From contig NZ_CP029761.1 in NCBI RefSeq assembly GCF_006874585.1, forward strand, positions 2,181,001 through 2,245,000: a stretch of DNA of 64,000 nucleotides, in the 5' to 3' direction. The translations under genes were made by a program, and so were the position numbers. The stretch comes from Sphingomonas sp. IC081. GTDB lineage: Bacteria; Pseudomonadota; Alphaproteobacteria; Sphingomonadales; Sphingomonadaceae. Position 1 is the stretch's first letter; every line of letters starts with the position of its first letter. The notes beneath the pieces are model-generated. The model was not told where the DNA came from, did not search any database, and saw only the letters and a program-made list of their open reading frames with translations. Below are positions 37,130 through 45,499 of the stretch, one piece after another.

Positions 37130-37500
37130 GTAGGGCGATTCTGTTGCAAGGCTCGCCCCCAGCCCCTGGTATCCCTTCTGTTGCCCGGTGGGTCCAACCG
37201 CGCTTTAGCTTTGTAACTTCAGACCGTTAGGTCCTAGAATTACGCGGCGAGAGCGAGTGCTTCGTTGTCGTTGGCACTTGTGAGTTTTGAGCCTTGAACG
37301 GGTTACTCAGCCCGAATGAAAACACCGCTTTTCAACACACGTCGATCCTAGTTCGGCCCCGTCATCACCCCTGCGACAACAGGGTTGCCCCAATGAAGGG
37401 ACGGGTGATGGTGGAGCCGCCGGGTACCGCCCCCGGGTCCGCTGTGCCTATTGAACGGCGCAGTTTATCATCATATCCGGCAAGCCGGCACCGACCCATA
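37130..37500 (-). ncRNA. ssrA: Circularly permuted two-piece tmRNA
   Basis: On the minus strand the acceptor piece comes first and ends with the tRNA-like 3' side CGGCTCC-ACCA (CCA ends at 37409). After about 48 bases of spacer the coding piece begins with GGGGCCG at 37360. GGGGCCG and CGGCTCC pair over seven bases with a G-U at the third pair, the alanine-tRNA identity element. The tag reading frame (37275-37240) encodes ANDNEALALAA and a TAA stop. This is the permuted, alphaproteobacterial form, in which the spacer is removed and two RNAs remain. tmRNA with SmpB frees stalled ribosomes and tags the products for proteolysis. The outer ends are approximate. Confidence 0.93.
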
Positions 37501-37523
37501 TAGGGCGTGCGCCGCAAAAGAAA

Positions 37524-37559
37524 AGGGGGAGAGCCTGCGCCCTCCCCCTGCTTTTTTTT
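37524..37559 (-). terminator. Bidirectional-looking hairpin after mscL
   Basis: AGGGGGAG (37524-37531) and CTCCCCCT (37542-37549) form a stem. T residues follow in both directions: TTTTCTTTT on the minus strand and eight T residues on the plus strand. It lies between the mscL stop and ssrA and would isolate ssrA from mscL readthrough. Confidence 0.8.
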
Positions 37560-37579
37560 GACGGGTTTCCCCGAAAACT

Positions 37580-38002
37580 TCACTTCTTCAGGGCGTCGCG
37601 GATTTCCGCCAGCAGTTCCACTTCGGTGGGACCGGCCGGCGCTGCCGGGGCTTCCTTCTTGGGCAGCAGGCGATTGGCCTGGCGCACGATGAGGAAGATC
37701 ACGAAGGCCAGGATCAGGAAGTTGATGACGGCGGTGATGAAGGCGCCGTAACCGAACATGGCAACGCCTGCGGCCTTGAGCGCCGCGTAAGTCATCGGCC
37801 CGGTGTAGCCCGCCGGAATCGTGCCCAGCACCACGAACTTGTTGCTGAAGTCGATGCCGCCGGTGATGAGGCCGATGAACGGCATGATCACGTCGTCGGT
37901 CAGCGAGGCGACGATCTTGCCGAAAGCCGCGCCGATGATCACACCGACGGCGAGGTCGAGCACGTTGCCACGCGCGATGAAAGTCTTGAATTCCTGAAGC
38001 AT
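37580..38002 (-). CDS. mscL: Large-conductance mechanosensitive channel
   Basis: 140 residues. The N-terminal [31 protein letters not shown] is the MscL signature including the pore helix; the second helix spans about 75-100 and a charged C-terminal bundle follows. The pentameric channel opens on membrane tension and releases solutes on hypo-osmotic shock. The start at 38002 matches family length; earlier in-frame ATGs would add unrelated sequence. Confidence 0.97.
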   Translation of the reverse strand: MLQEFKTFIARGNVLDLAVGVIIGAAFGKIVASLTDDVIMPFIGLITGGIDFSNKFVVLGTIPAGYTGPMTYAALKAAGVAMFGYGAFITAVINFLILAFVIFLIVRQANRLLPKKEAPAAPAGPTEVELLAEIRDALKK

Positions 38003-38228
38003 TGTCCGCTTGTCCCTTGGTCGTTTTTCCGGCGGGTGCGCCGGTTGCCGCGTCTCGTGGCTGCGGTGTTGCCACATTGGCCCTTTCGTAACAATCGGTT
38101 GCGGCGCAATGTTCCATGCAGGGACTGTCCTTGAACCGGCACCGTGCACTGCTATCTATGCGGGCAGGACAGGACGAGGCCGCTTTCGGCCCGCCCGGAC
38201 TTCGTGTCCATCAGGAGGTTTGCCCCGC

Positions 38229-38846
38229 ATGACCCTTTCCCCCGCTGCGCGCCCCGCCCGCAACGCCGCCCGCAACGTCCTCATCTTCGGCGCGGCGCTC
38301 TCGCTGGCCGGCTGCGGCTTCAACTCGGTGCCCACCAAGCAGGAAGCCGCCAAGGCCAAGTGGGCCGACGTGCAGGCCGCCTTCCAGGAACGCGCCAACC
38401 TCGTGCCCAACCTTGCCGCCGTGGCCAAGGGCGCGGCAACGCAGGAGAAGGACATCCTCACCGGCGTGGTGGAGGCGCGCGCCAAGGCCACCTCGATCCA
38501 GCTGACCGCGAACGATCTCAATGATCCGGCCAAGATGCAGCAGTTCCAGGCCGCGCAGGGCCAGCTCGGCCAGAGCCTCTCGCGCCTGCTGGTCAGCGTC
38601 GAGCAGTATCCCGAGCTCAAGTCGATCGTGAACTACCAGATGCTCCAGACCCAGCTCGAGGGTCAGGAAAACCGCATCCGCATCTCGGTGCGCGACTACA
38701 ATTCCGCCGTGCAGGACTACAACACCGAAGTCCGCACGTTCCCGACGATGATCGGCGCCAAGCTGCGCGGCGCGGACCCGCTGGTGCCCTACCAGGCGAC
38801 GACGCCGGGCGCGGAAGTGGCGCCCAGCCTCGAAGGCAAGATGTAA
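38229..38846 (+). CDS. LemA-family lipoprotein
   Basis: 205 residues with a lipobox (S-L-A-G-C, about 26-30) after a hydrophobic signal. The body is the LemA helical fold, with KWADVQAAFQERANLVPNLAAVAKGAATQEKDIL, VNYQMLQTQLEGQENRIRISVRDYN and VRTFPTMIGAKL as typical stretches. The function of LemA proteins is unclear. It is followed four bases later by a TPM-domain gene, a pairing found in many bacteria. Confidence 0.88.
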   Translation: MTLSPAARPARNAARNVLIFGAALSLAGCGFNSVPTKQEAAKAKWADVQAAFQERANLVPNLAAVAKGAATQEKDILTGVVEARAKATSIQLTANDLNDPAKMQQFQAAQGQLGQSLSRLLVSVEQYPELKSIVNYQMLQTQLEGQENRIRISVRDYNSAVQDYNTEVRTFPTMIGAKLRGADPLVPYQATTPGAEVAPSLEGKM

Positions 38847-38850
38847 TCCG

Positions 38851-39687
38851 GTGAAACTTCTTCGCGCCGTTGTTGCGGCCGTCCTTCTGGCGTTCGGCAC
38901 GCTGCTTGCCCAGCAGGCAGCGGCCGAGCCCACCTTTCCCAAGCTGACCGGGCAGGTCGTCGACGATGCCGACCTGCTCAATCCGCAGCAGGAAGCACAG
39001 CTGACCCAGAAGCTGGCGGCGCTGGAGAAGAACTCCGGCCGCCAGCTGGTGGTCGTCACCCTGCCCAGCCTGCAGGGCTACGATATCTCCGACTTCGGCT
39101 ACCAGCTCGGCCGCGCCTGGGGGATCGGCGAGAAGGACAAGAACACCGGCGCCCTGCTGATCGTCGCGCCCAACGAACGCAAGGTGCGGATCGAGGCCGG
39201 CTACGGCCTGGAACCGATCATCACCGACGGCCTCTCGTTCCTCATCATCAACAACCAGATCCTGCCCCGCTTCAAGGCGGACGACTATCCCGGCGGCATC
39301 GAGGCCGGCGCCGACGCGCTGATCCAGCAGCTCACCCTGCCCCCCGATCAGGCGCGCAAGGTGGCGGCGGACGCGGACAAGGCGCGCAAGCCGCAGAAGG
39401 GCGGCTTCCCGATCGGCACCGTGATCTTCATCCTCATCATCGTGTTTTTCGTGGTCATGCCGATGGTCAACGAGGCGCGCGGCGGCGGACGGCGGCGCAG
39501 CGGGCTTGGCGGCCCGATCATCTGGATGCCCGGCCCCTTCGGCCACGATGACGACGACGACCACTGGGGTGGCGGCGGCTTCGGCGGAGGCGGCGGCTTC
39601 GGCGGAGGCGGCGGCTTCGGCGGCGGTGGCGGTTTCTCGGGCGGCGGCGGCAGCTTCGGCGGCGGCGGCGCGAGCGGCAGCTGGTAG
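38851..39687 (+). CDS. TPM-domain (YgcG-like) exported protein with Gly-rich tail
   Basis: 278 residues: a signal peptide (about 1-25), a TPM domain (about 30-155; VVDDADLLNPQQEAQLTQKLAALEKNSGRQLVVVTL), a membrane helix near 185-205, and a C-terminal tail of G-G-G-G-F-type repeats ending SGSW. In photosystem-related homologues the TPM domain aids repair; in bacteria the role is unknown. It is cotranscribed with the LemA gene and the following TPM gene. Confidence 0.85.
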   Translation: MKLLRAVVAAVLLAFGTLLAQQAAAEPTFPKLTGQVVDDADLLNPQQEAQLTQKLAALEKNSGRQLVVVTLPSLQGYDISDFGYQLGRAWGIGEKDKNTGALLIVAPNERKVRIEAGYGLEPIITDGLSFLIINNQILPRFKADDYPGGIEAGADALIQQLTLPPDQARKVAADADKARKPQKGGFPIGTVIFILIIVFFVVMPMVNEARGGGRRRSGLGGPIIWMPGPFGHDDDDDHWGGGGFGGGGGFGGGGGFGGGGGFSGGGGSFGGGGASGSW

Positions 39688-39701
39688 AGGAGAGAGACAC
39701 G

Positions 39702-40385
39702 ATGCCTGCCCCCATCTACCTTTCGCCCGAAGACCACGCCCGCATCAGCGCCGCGGTTGCCGAGGCCGAAATGCACAGCTCCGGCGAGATCGTCACCGTG
39801 CTGGCCGACCGTTCGGACGGCTATACCGACGTGGCGCTGGCCTGGAGCGTGGTGGTCGCCTTCCTTGCCCTTGGCGCGCTGGTGATCGCCCCGGGGTTCT
39901 ACATGGGCCTCTACGAGCAGGTACTGGCCGACTGGGGCCATGAGTGGACCCCGCGCATGATCGTCGGCCTTGCCGCCGGGATCGCCGCGATCAAGTTCGG
40001 CGCGATGCTGGCCCTGCAACTCTGGCCGCCGCTCAAGTTCTGGCTGGTGCCGGGGCCGGTCAAGACCATGCGGGTCCACGCCCATGCCCTGCGCGCCTTC
40101 CGTATCGGTGCCGAGCAGCGCACCACCGGGCGCACCGGCATCCTCATCTACCTCTCGATGCGCGAACACCGTGCCGAGATCGTGGCCGACCGCGCCATCG
40201 CCGCCAAGGTCGATCCCGAAGTCTGGGGCGAGGTCATGAGCGCCCTGCTCGCCCCCGTGCGCGAGGGCCGCGTGGCCGACGGCATGGTCGTGGCGGTGGG
40301 CAAGGTCGGCGCGATCCTCGCCCGCCACTTCCCCCGCGACGACAACGACATCAACGAACTTCCCGACAGGCTGATCGAAGTATGA
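39702..40385 (+). CDS. Second TPM-domain membrane protein
   Basis: 227 residues without a signal peptide. A TPM-type domain interrupted by two membrane helices (about 42-65 and 85-108) contains AEMHSSGEIVTVLADRSDGYTDVALAW and TGRTGILIYLSMREHRAEIVADRAIAAKVDPEVWGEV. It resembles the YgcG/TPM cluster partner seen next to LemA. The ATGA overlap with the Nudix gene shows translational coupling. Confidence 0.83.
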   Translation: MPAPIYLSPEDHARISAAVAEAEMHSSGEIVTVLADRSDGYTDVALAWSVVVAFLALGALVIAPGFYMGLYEQVLADWGHEWTPRMIVGLAAGIAAIKFGAMLALQLWPPLKFWLVPGPVKTMRVHAHALRAFRIGAEQRTTGRTGILIYLSMREHRAEIVADRAIAAKVDPEVWGEVMSALLAPVREGRVADGMVVAVGKVGAILARHFPRDDNDINELPDRLIEV

Positions 40386-40966
40386 GCGAATTGACCCAAT
40401 TGCCGCCCGATGCCGATGCGCCCGACGAGGTCATGTGGCAGGGCAAGTTCATCACCGCCCGCACCCGGGGACGCTGGGAATACGTCAGCCGCGCGCGCGG
40501 CATCCGCGCTGCGGTGATCCTCGCGGTGGACGCGGAAGACCACGTCATCCTTGTCGACCAGTACCGCGTGCCGCTTGGCAAGCGCTGCATCGAACTGCCC
40601 GCCGGGCTTGTCGGCGATCATGAAGACGTGGCGGACGAAGCGGCCAGTGTCGCCGCCGCGCGCGAACTTGAAGAGGAGACCGGCTACCACGCAGGCCGGA
40701 TGGAGGACCTCGGCGAGTTCTACTCCTCGCCCGGCATGGTCAGCGAGAGCTTCACCCTGTTCCGTGCGCACGATCTGACAAAAGTCGGCGAAGGCGGCGG
40801 CGTCGACAGCGAGAATATCGTGGTCCACCGGGTTCCGCTTGCGGACATCGCGCACCATATCGCCCAGTGGCGCCAGGCCGGTTATGCCATCGACGTCAAG
40901 CTGCTGCTCCTGCTCGGCGCCGCCATGCTTGGCCAGCACACGCCGGGCAAACACATTCCGGGCTGA
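40382..40966 (+). CDS. Nudix hydrolase, ADP-ribose pyrophosphatase-like
   Basis: 194 residues. The Nudix core is recognisable as E-x7-R-E-L-E-E-E-T-G (the segment ADEAASVAAARELEEETGY). The Gly that normally sits six residues before the first Glu is displaced by two positions. VDQYRVPLGKRCIELPAGLVGDH is typical of ADP-ribose or nucleoside diphosphate-sugar pyrophosphatases. Start at 40382 overlaps the upstream stop. It ends the lemA-TPM-TPM-Nudix run, followed by a 65-residue protein. Confidence 0.9.
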   Translation: MSELTQLPPDADAPDEVMWQGKFITARTRGRWEYVSRARGIRAAVILAVDAEDHVILVDQYRVPLGKRCIELPAGLVGDHEDVADEAASVAAARELEEETGYHAGRMEDLGEFYSSPGMVSESFTLFRAHDLTKVGEGGGVDSENIVVHRVPLADIAHHIAQWRQAGYAIDVKLLLLLGAAMLGQHTPGKHIPG

Positions 40967-40970
40967 CGCC

Positions 40971-41168
40971 ATGCGCACCCGCCTCGGCATCTGCCAGCGC
41001 AAGCGGCGCTATGCGACCGAGGCGGAGGCGCTCGCCGTGGCGGCGCGGGCGGAGGTGACCTTGCGGCCCTATCGCTGCCCGCTGTGCCGCCACTATCACC
41101 TCACCGGACGCACCAAGGGCATGCGCCTGCCCGCCTTCGAACGCGAGCGCCGAATGCCTCGATCCTGA
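40971..41168 (+). CDS. Small basic protein with CxxC
   Basis: 65 residues, strongly basic, with a C-P-L-C pair followed by two His (CPLCRHYH) that could bind zinc. It starts four bases after the Nudix stop, so it is probably in the same transcript. No family name is recognised. Its size and basic charge would suit a nucleic-acid-binding protein, but this is a guess. Confidence 0.55.
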   Translation: MRTRLGICQRKRRYATEAEALAVAARAEVTLRPYRCPLCRHYHLTGRTKGMRLPAFERERRMPRS

Positions 41169-41303
41169 TACAGTTTGCAACGTTTGCTCGGGGCCCATGC
41201 GGTTCATCGCATTTTCCGTCCGGAATCGACAAAAATACCCTGTTAAGCAAGCAATTGAGGTTGCAAGCCGCCTAGGATTGGCAGAGGGCCAAGCCTCAGC
41301 CCT

Positions 41304-43154
41304 ATGGAGTTTCCCTTGGTCGGATCGTTGTCCCGGCGCATCGTTGTTCTCTGCGTCATCCTGAGCCTCGTGCTTGCCCTGCTGGCGGGGCTGCTGCTCG
41401 ATGCTTCGGCGCAGATGCGCGCCAGCCTGGGCTGGGTGACGCATTCGTCGCAGGTGCTGGAAATGAGCACGCGGACGCTGCGCCATCTGCAAGCGGCCGA
41501 GTCCGGCCAGCGCGGCTTCGTGCTGACCAAGAGCCTCGATTTCGCCACCAACGTCGCAGACGAGATTGCCGCCGCCCGCCGCGACGCCGACACGCTCGTC
41601 AAGCTTACCGCGGACAACCCGCTGCAGAACGAACGGGCCCGTCAGGTCCAGTCGCTGATCCTGCAGCGCACCCAGTCCCTGACCGAAACCGGACGCCTCG
41701 CCCGCTCCGGCGATTTCGCCGCCGCTCGCGATAATGTCGCCTCGGGCAAGGGCCGCTACCTGATGCTGCTGGTCAACGCGCGCGCGAACGACCTGCTCGA
41801 GGCCGAGCGCGCACTCGCCGCCGAGCGCATGCGGACGGTTCAGCTCCGCCTCGACAACATTCGCTGGCTGGTGGTGTTCGGCACGCCGATCGCGGTCATC
41901 CTGATCACCTTCATGGCGACCGCGCTGATCCGCCGCATCCGCCGCCCGGTGGACGAGATGATGGCGGTCATGGGCCAGCTCGGCGCCGGCGATCGCAGTG
42001 CACGCGTCACCGCCCACATGGATTCGAGCGAGTTCGAGCGCCTCGCCCAAGGGTACAACGAAATGGCAGACGAACTGGAAACGGCCGTCGCCGACCAGCT
42101 GGTCAGCGCCGACCAGCTCCACCACGTCAATGCCGAACTCAGCCGCAATGCGGATGTCCTGCGTGAACGCGGCGAAGTGATCGAACTGCTCGGCGGCATG
42201 GCCCACCGCATGCAGGCCGCCCGCACCGACGAGGAACTGGCCGCGATCATCCGCGTCTTTGTGCCGCGCGTGCTGCCCGACATTCCCGGCGCCCTCTTCG
42301 CGCACAACAACTCGCGCAACCTGCTGATCCCGATCGCCGCCTGGGGCGGCATCGAAGTGGAAGCCGCCGGCTTCGCGCCCGACCAGTGCTGGGCCCTGCG
42401 CCGCGGCCAGAGCCACTTCGTGATCGACCCCGGTTCGGACATCGTCTGCGCCCACGTCGGCCATGACACCGATCACTACCACTGCGAGCCGCTGCTGGCC
42501 GGCGGCGAAGTGATCGGCGTGCTCTACCTCAAGGGCGTGGTCGAGGCCGAGCGCCGCTTCCGCCTGACCGTGCTGACCGAGAACATCGCCTCGGCTCTCG
42601 TCAACCACCGGCTCCAGCGCGGCCTGCGCGAACAGACCATCCGCGATCCGCTCACCGGCCTGTTCAATCGCCGCTACATGGAAGAGACGCTGGCGCTCGA
42701 AATCGCCCGCGCCACGCGCACCGGCAGCCCGCTCAGCCTGGTCATGTGCGACGTCGACCATTTCAAGCGCTTCAACGACGAGTTCGGCCACGAAGCGGGC
42801 GACGCCGTGCTCCACGCTGTGGCTGCCGAAATGCGCGCGCGCTTCCGCGACGGCGACGTCGTCTGCCGTTTCGGCGGCGAGGAATTCACGATCATCGCAC
42901 CCGGCTCCAGCGCCGCGGTGCTGGCCCAGCGTGTCGAGGTCGTGCGCCAGGCGATCAGCGAACTGACCGTGCACCAGGGCGGGCGCATGCTGGGCCTGAC
43001 GACCATGTCGTTCGGCATCGCCACCTGGGAAGACAACATGGAGCGCGACGGCTCCACCCTCATCAAGGCCGCCGACGCCGCGCTCTACCGCGCCAAGCGT
43101 GACGGACGGAACCGGGTGGTGCTGGACGGCCGCGCGGAAAGCCTCGCGGCCTGA
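41304..43154 (+). CDS. CHASE3-HAMP-GAF-like-GGDEF diguanylate cyclase
   Basis: 616 residues. Helix 1 (about 10-32), a periplasmic CHASE3-type helical domain with AAESGQRGFVLT, helix 2 (about 184-205), a HAMP linker (205-260), a GAF-like domain (about 290-430) and a GGDEF domain (about 445-605). The active motif is GGEEF (524-528), so cyclase activity is expected. The inhibitory site RxxD (RDGD, 515-518) is five residues upstream, implying product feedback. No EAL domain is present. It stands alone. Confidence 0.93.
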   Translation: MEFPLVGSLSRRIVVLCVILSLVLALLAGLLLDASAQMRASLGWVTHSSQVLEMSTRTLRHLQAAESGQRGFVLTKSLDFATNVADEIAAARRDADTLVKLTADNPLQNERARQVQSLILQRTQSLTETGRLARSGDFAAARDNVASGKGRYLMLLVNARANDLLEAERALAAERMRTVQLRLDNIRWLVVFGTPIAVILITFMATALIRRIRRPVDEMMAVMGQLGAGDRSARVTAHMDSSEFERLAQGYNEMADELETAVADQLVSADQLHHVNAELSRNADVLRERGEVIELLGGMAHRMQAARTDEELAAIIRVFVPRVLPDIPGALFAHNNSRNLLIPIAAWGGIEVEAAGFAPDQCWALRRGQSHFVIDPGSDIVCAHVGHDTDHYHCEPLLAGGEVIGVLYLKGVVEAERRFRLTVLTENIASALVNHRLQRGLREQTIRDPLTGLFNRRYMEETLALEIARATRTGSPLSLVMCDVDHFKRFNDEFGHEAGDAVLHAVAAEMRARFRDGDVVCRFGGEEFTIIAPGSSAAVLAQRVEVVRQAISELTVHQGGRMLGLTTMSFGIATWEDNMERDGSTLIKAADAALYRAKRDGRNRVVLDGRAESLAA

Positions 43155-43286
43155 AGGCTTTAGAAAAGAGAGGACGCAGGGAAGCCCTTCGGCGAAGCTC
43201 AGGACAAATTTCGCCCCCCTGCACCCCCATTTACGCCCGCCAACTCCGCGGCGCGCCCATTGCTTTCTGGGCGATGCTGCGGCGCT

Positions 43287-44156
43287 TCACAGCGTCGTGA
43301 AGATCGCGCCGAAGTCCTTGCCGCCATTGCCGGCCTCGACAAAGGCCTCGTAGATTTTTGTCGCATGTTCGCCCATCGGCACGGTGGCGCCGGAGGTTTC
43401 CGCCCCCGCCATCGCCAGACGCAGGTCCTTCAGCATCAGCGCCGAAGCAAAGCCGCCCGCATAGCCGTTGTCCGCCGGGCTCGCCGCGCCGACGCCCGGC
43501 ATCGGCGTATAGTCGTTGAGCGACCAGCAGTAACCGGTGGCCTTCGAGCTGATCTCGTAGAACGTCTGCGGATCGAGGCCCGCCTTTTCGGCCAGCGCCA
43601 GCGCCTCGCAAGTGCCGATCATGTGGATCGCCAGCAGCATGTTGTTGCACATCTTGGCGACCTGCCCGGCCCCGGTGTCCCCGGCATGGATCACCGCCTT
43701 GGCCATCGGTTCCAGCACCGCCTTGGCCCGTTCGAACACGGCATCGCTGCCGCCGACCATGAAGGTCAGCGTACCGCCGTTGGCTGCCGCGATCCCGCCC
43801 GAGACGGGGGCATCGGCCATCGCGTAACCCGCCGCCTGCGCCAGTTCGACAACCTCGCGCGCGGTGGCGAGGTCGATGGTCGAACAGTCGAGGAACAGCG
43901 CGCCCTCGGGCGCCTTGCCAAAAACATCCTGCGTATAGACCGCGCGGACGATGCCGCCATTGGGCAGCATGGTGACGACGGCATCGACACCTTCGACCGC
44001 ATCGGGAACGGTCTCGAAGGCGGTGCAGCCATGCTCGGCCGCACGGGCCAGCGCCTCGCCGGACAAGTCGAAGGCGTTCACCACGTGGCCCGCCTTCACG
44101 AGATTCGCGGCCATGCCGCCGCCCATGTTGCCAAGGCCGATGAAGGCGATTTTCAT
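43287..44156 (-). CDS. mmsB: 3-hydroxyisobutyrate dehydrogenase
   Basis: 289 residues. The N-terminal Rossmann motif is GLGNMGG, and DAPVSGGIAAANGGTLTFMVGG and KMCNNM are the family's substrate and catalytic-lysine regions. It oxidises 3-hydroxyisobutyrate to methylmalonate semialdehyde, the substrate of MmsA encoded at 48283-49776. The start at 44156 has the ribosome site GGGAGA; the ATG at 44171 would add five residues. It is separated from the rest of the valine genes by 205 bases with a REP pair. Confidence 0.94.
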   Translation of the reverse strand: MKIAFIGLGNMGGGMAANLVKAGHVVNAFDLSGEALARAAEHGCTAFETVPDAVEGVDAVVTMLPNGGIVRAVYTQDVFGKAPEGALFLDCSTIDLATAREVVELAQAAGYAMADAPVSGGIAAANGGTLTFMVGGSDAVFERAKAVLEPMAKAVIHAGDTGAGQVAKMCNNMLLAIHMIGTCEALALAEKAGLDPQTFYEISSKATGYCWSLNDYTPMPGVGAASPADNGYAGGFASALMLKDLRLAMAGAETSGATVPMGEHATKIYEAFVEAGNGGKDFGAIFTTL

Positions 44157-44216
44157 GACATTCTCTCCCAACTCATGCGGGCAAAGGCTTCCATTCGAAG
44201 CGTAGCCCCCTTCCCC

Positions 44217-44304
44217 GTCATCCCCGCGCAGGCGGGGATCCCGCTTGCGGAACAGCGCGCATGCGGCCGGCCAGAAGCGGGATTCCCGCCTGCGCGGGAA
44301 TGAC
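44217..44304. repeat. Inverted pair of 30-base REP-like palindromes
   Basis: Copy 1 (44217-44246) and copy 2 (44275-44304, inverted) match at 28 of 30 positions. Each is itself a hairpin around GCAG, and the two differences occur on opposite arms of the hairpin, so pairing is kept. Such paired elements are typical of REP/BIME-like repeats placed after or between genes. Confidence 0.85.
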
Positions 44305-44361
44305 GAAATTGCTGACGAAGGGGGACCGCACCAATCAGGGCGCCCCCCCCTTCACGCAAAC

Positions 44362-45144
44362 TTACTTGCCCTTCCAGACGCCGGGCCGCTTCTCGACGAA
44401 GGCGGCCATACCTTCGGCCTTGTCCTCGGTGGCGGTCAGCACCTGGAACATGCGGCGCTCCATCACGAGGCCGGTGTCGAGCGTGGTCTCGAAGGCGATG
44501 TTGACCATTTCCTTGTTCATCATCGCGGCCAGCGGCGGCATTCCGGCGATGGTTGCAGCGGCCTTCAGCGCCTCGTCCAGAAGCTGGTCAAGCGGCACCA
44601 CCCGGCTGACGAGGCCCGAACGCTCGGCTTCGGCGGCGTCCATCATGCGGCCGGTCAGGCACATGTCCATCGCCTTGGACTTGCCCACCGCGCGGGTCAG
44701 GCGCTGCGAACCGCCCATGCCCGGCGCCACGCCCAGCTTGATCTCCGGCTGGCCGAACTTGGCGTTTTCGGACGCGATGATGAAATCCGCCATCATCGCC
44801 AGTTCGCAGCCGCCGCCGAGCGCAAAGCCGTTCACCGCCGCGATCCACGGCTTGCGCGTGGCCTTGACAACATGGCTGGTCCAGCCGGCGAAGAAGTCCT
44901 GCGAATAGAACTCGGCGCTGGGCTTGTCCGACATCTCCTTGATGTCGGCGCCGGCGGCAAAGGCCTTCTCGCCCGATCCGGTCAGCACCGCGCAGCCCTG
45001 CGTCGCATCCGCCTCGAACGCGGCAAAAGCCTCGATCAGATCGGCCAGAACCCTGGAATTCAGCGCATTGAGCGCCTGCGGGCGGTTCAGCGTGATGAGA
45101 GTGACGTTGTCCTTCTTTTCGACCAGAATCGTCTCGTAGCTCAT
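44362..45144 (-). CDS. Enoyl-CoA hydratase
   Basis: 260 residues, crotonase family. The oxyanion-hole segments [10 protein letters not shown] and [17 protein letters not shown] are present, and the catalytic glutamates fit [20 protein letters not shown]. In this cluster it would hydrate methacrylyl-CoA to 3-hydroxyisobutyryl-CoA during valine breakdown. The start at 45144 has better spacing from AAGGAA than 45147. The YunG-like gene ends 10 bases upstream. Confidence 0.95.
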   Translation of the reverse strand: MSYETILVEKKDNVTLITLNRPQALNALNSRVLADLIEAFAAFEADATQGCAVLTGSGEKAFAAGADIKEMSDKPSAEFYSQDFFAGWTSHVVKATRKPWIAAVNGFALGGGCELAMMADFIIASENAKFGQPEIKLGVAPGMGGSQRLTRAVGKSKAMDMCLTGRMMDAAEAERSGLVSRVVPLDQLLDEALKAAATIAGMPPLAAMMNKEMVNIAFETTLDTGLVMERRMFQVLTATEDKAEGMAAFVEKRPGVWKGK

Positions 45145-45154
45145 CATAGTTCCT

Positions 45155-45499
45155 TCAGGTGTTCGCTTCGATGTTGGCGATCAGCGCGGCCAGATGGGCC
45201 GGGCTGGCGTGTTCGTGCGCCTCTTCGGCGGAGGTCGGCGTGTTGTCGTAGGGGATCGGCTCATCGAACTGATCGGTCGCCAGATCCCAGAACCGGCCGT
45301 CGATCCGGTTGTAGAAATGCGTGCCGCCCTTCGTGGCCGTCTTGAAGATGTCCCCGCCGAAGTAGTGCCGCACCGCCAGCGCCGTTACCGCACACTGGTT
45401 GCGGCACGGGTTGGCCGGATCGAACGGATCGGGAATGCTGTCGGGGCCCCAGGATTTCTTGACGACGTGGTAGAGATCGATCGGCGTCGCAAACGTCAA
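45155..45499 (-). CDS. YunG-like protein
   Basis: 114 residues. [26 protein letters not shown] and [21 protein letters not shown] match the YunG family, small cytosolic proteins of unknown function. The start is TTG at 45499, with GGAGG five bases upstream; it overlaps the HIBCH stop. An in-frame GTG (45511) is another option. The Cys and His in Q-C-A-V-T and T-H-F-Y are reminiscent of transglutaminase-like folds, but I cannot show activity. It is fixed within the valine operon by tight overlap. Confidence 0.75.
   Translation of the reverse strand: MTFATPIDLYHVVKKSWGPDSIPDPFDPANPCRNQCAVTALAVRHYFGGDIFKTATKGGTHFYNRIDGRFWDLATDQFDEPIPYDNTPTSAEEAHEHASPAHLAALIANIEANT

Noticed and set aside
37103..37579. 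Small ORFs between the membrane protein and mscL
   Set aside because: The region is the ssrA gene and a terminator; the open frames there are incidental.
39540..39687. Gly-rich repeat as a possible CRISPR or tandem repeat array
   Set aside because: It is the coding repeat of the TPM protein tail and has no spacers.
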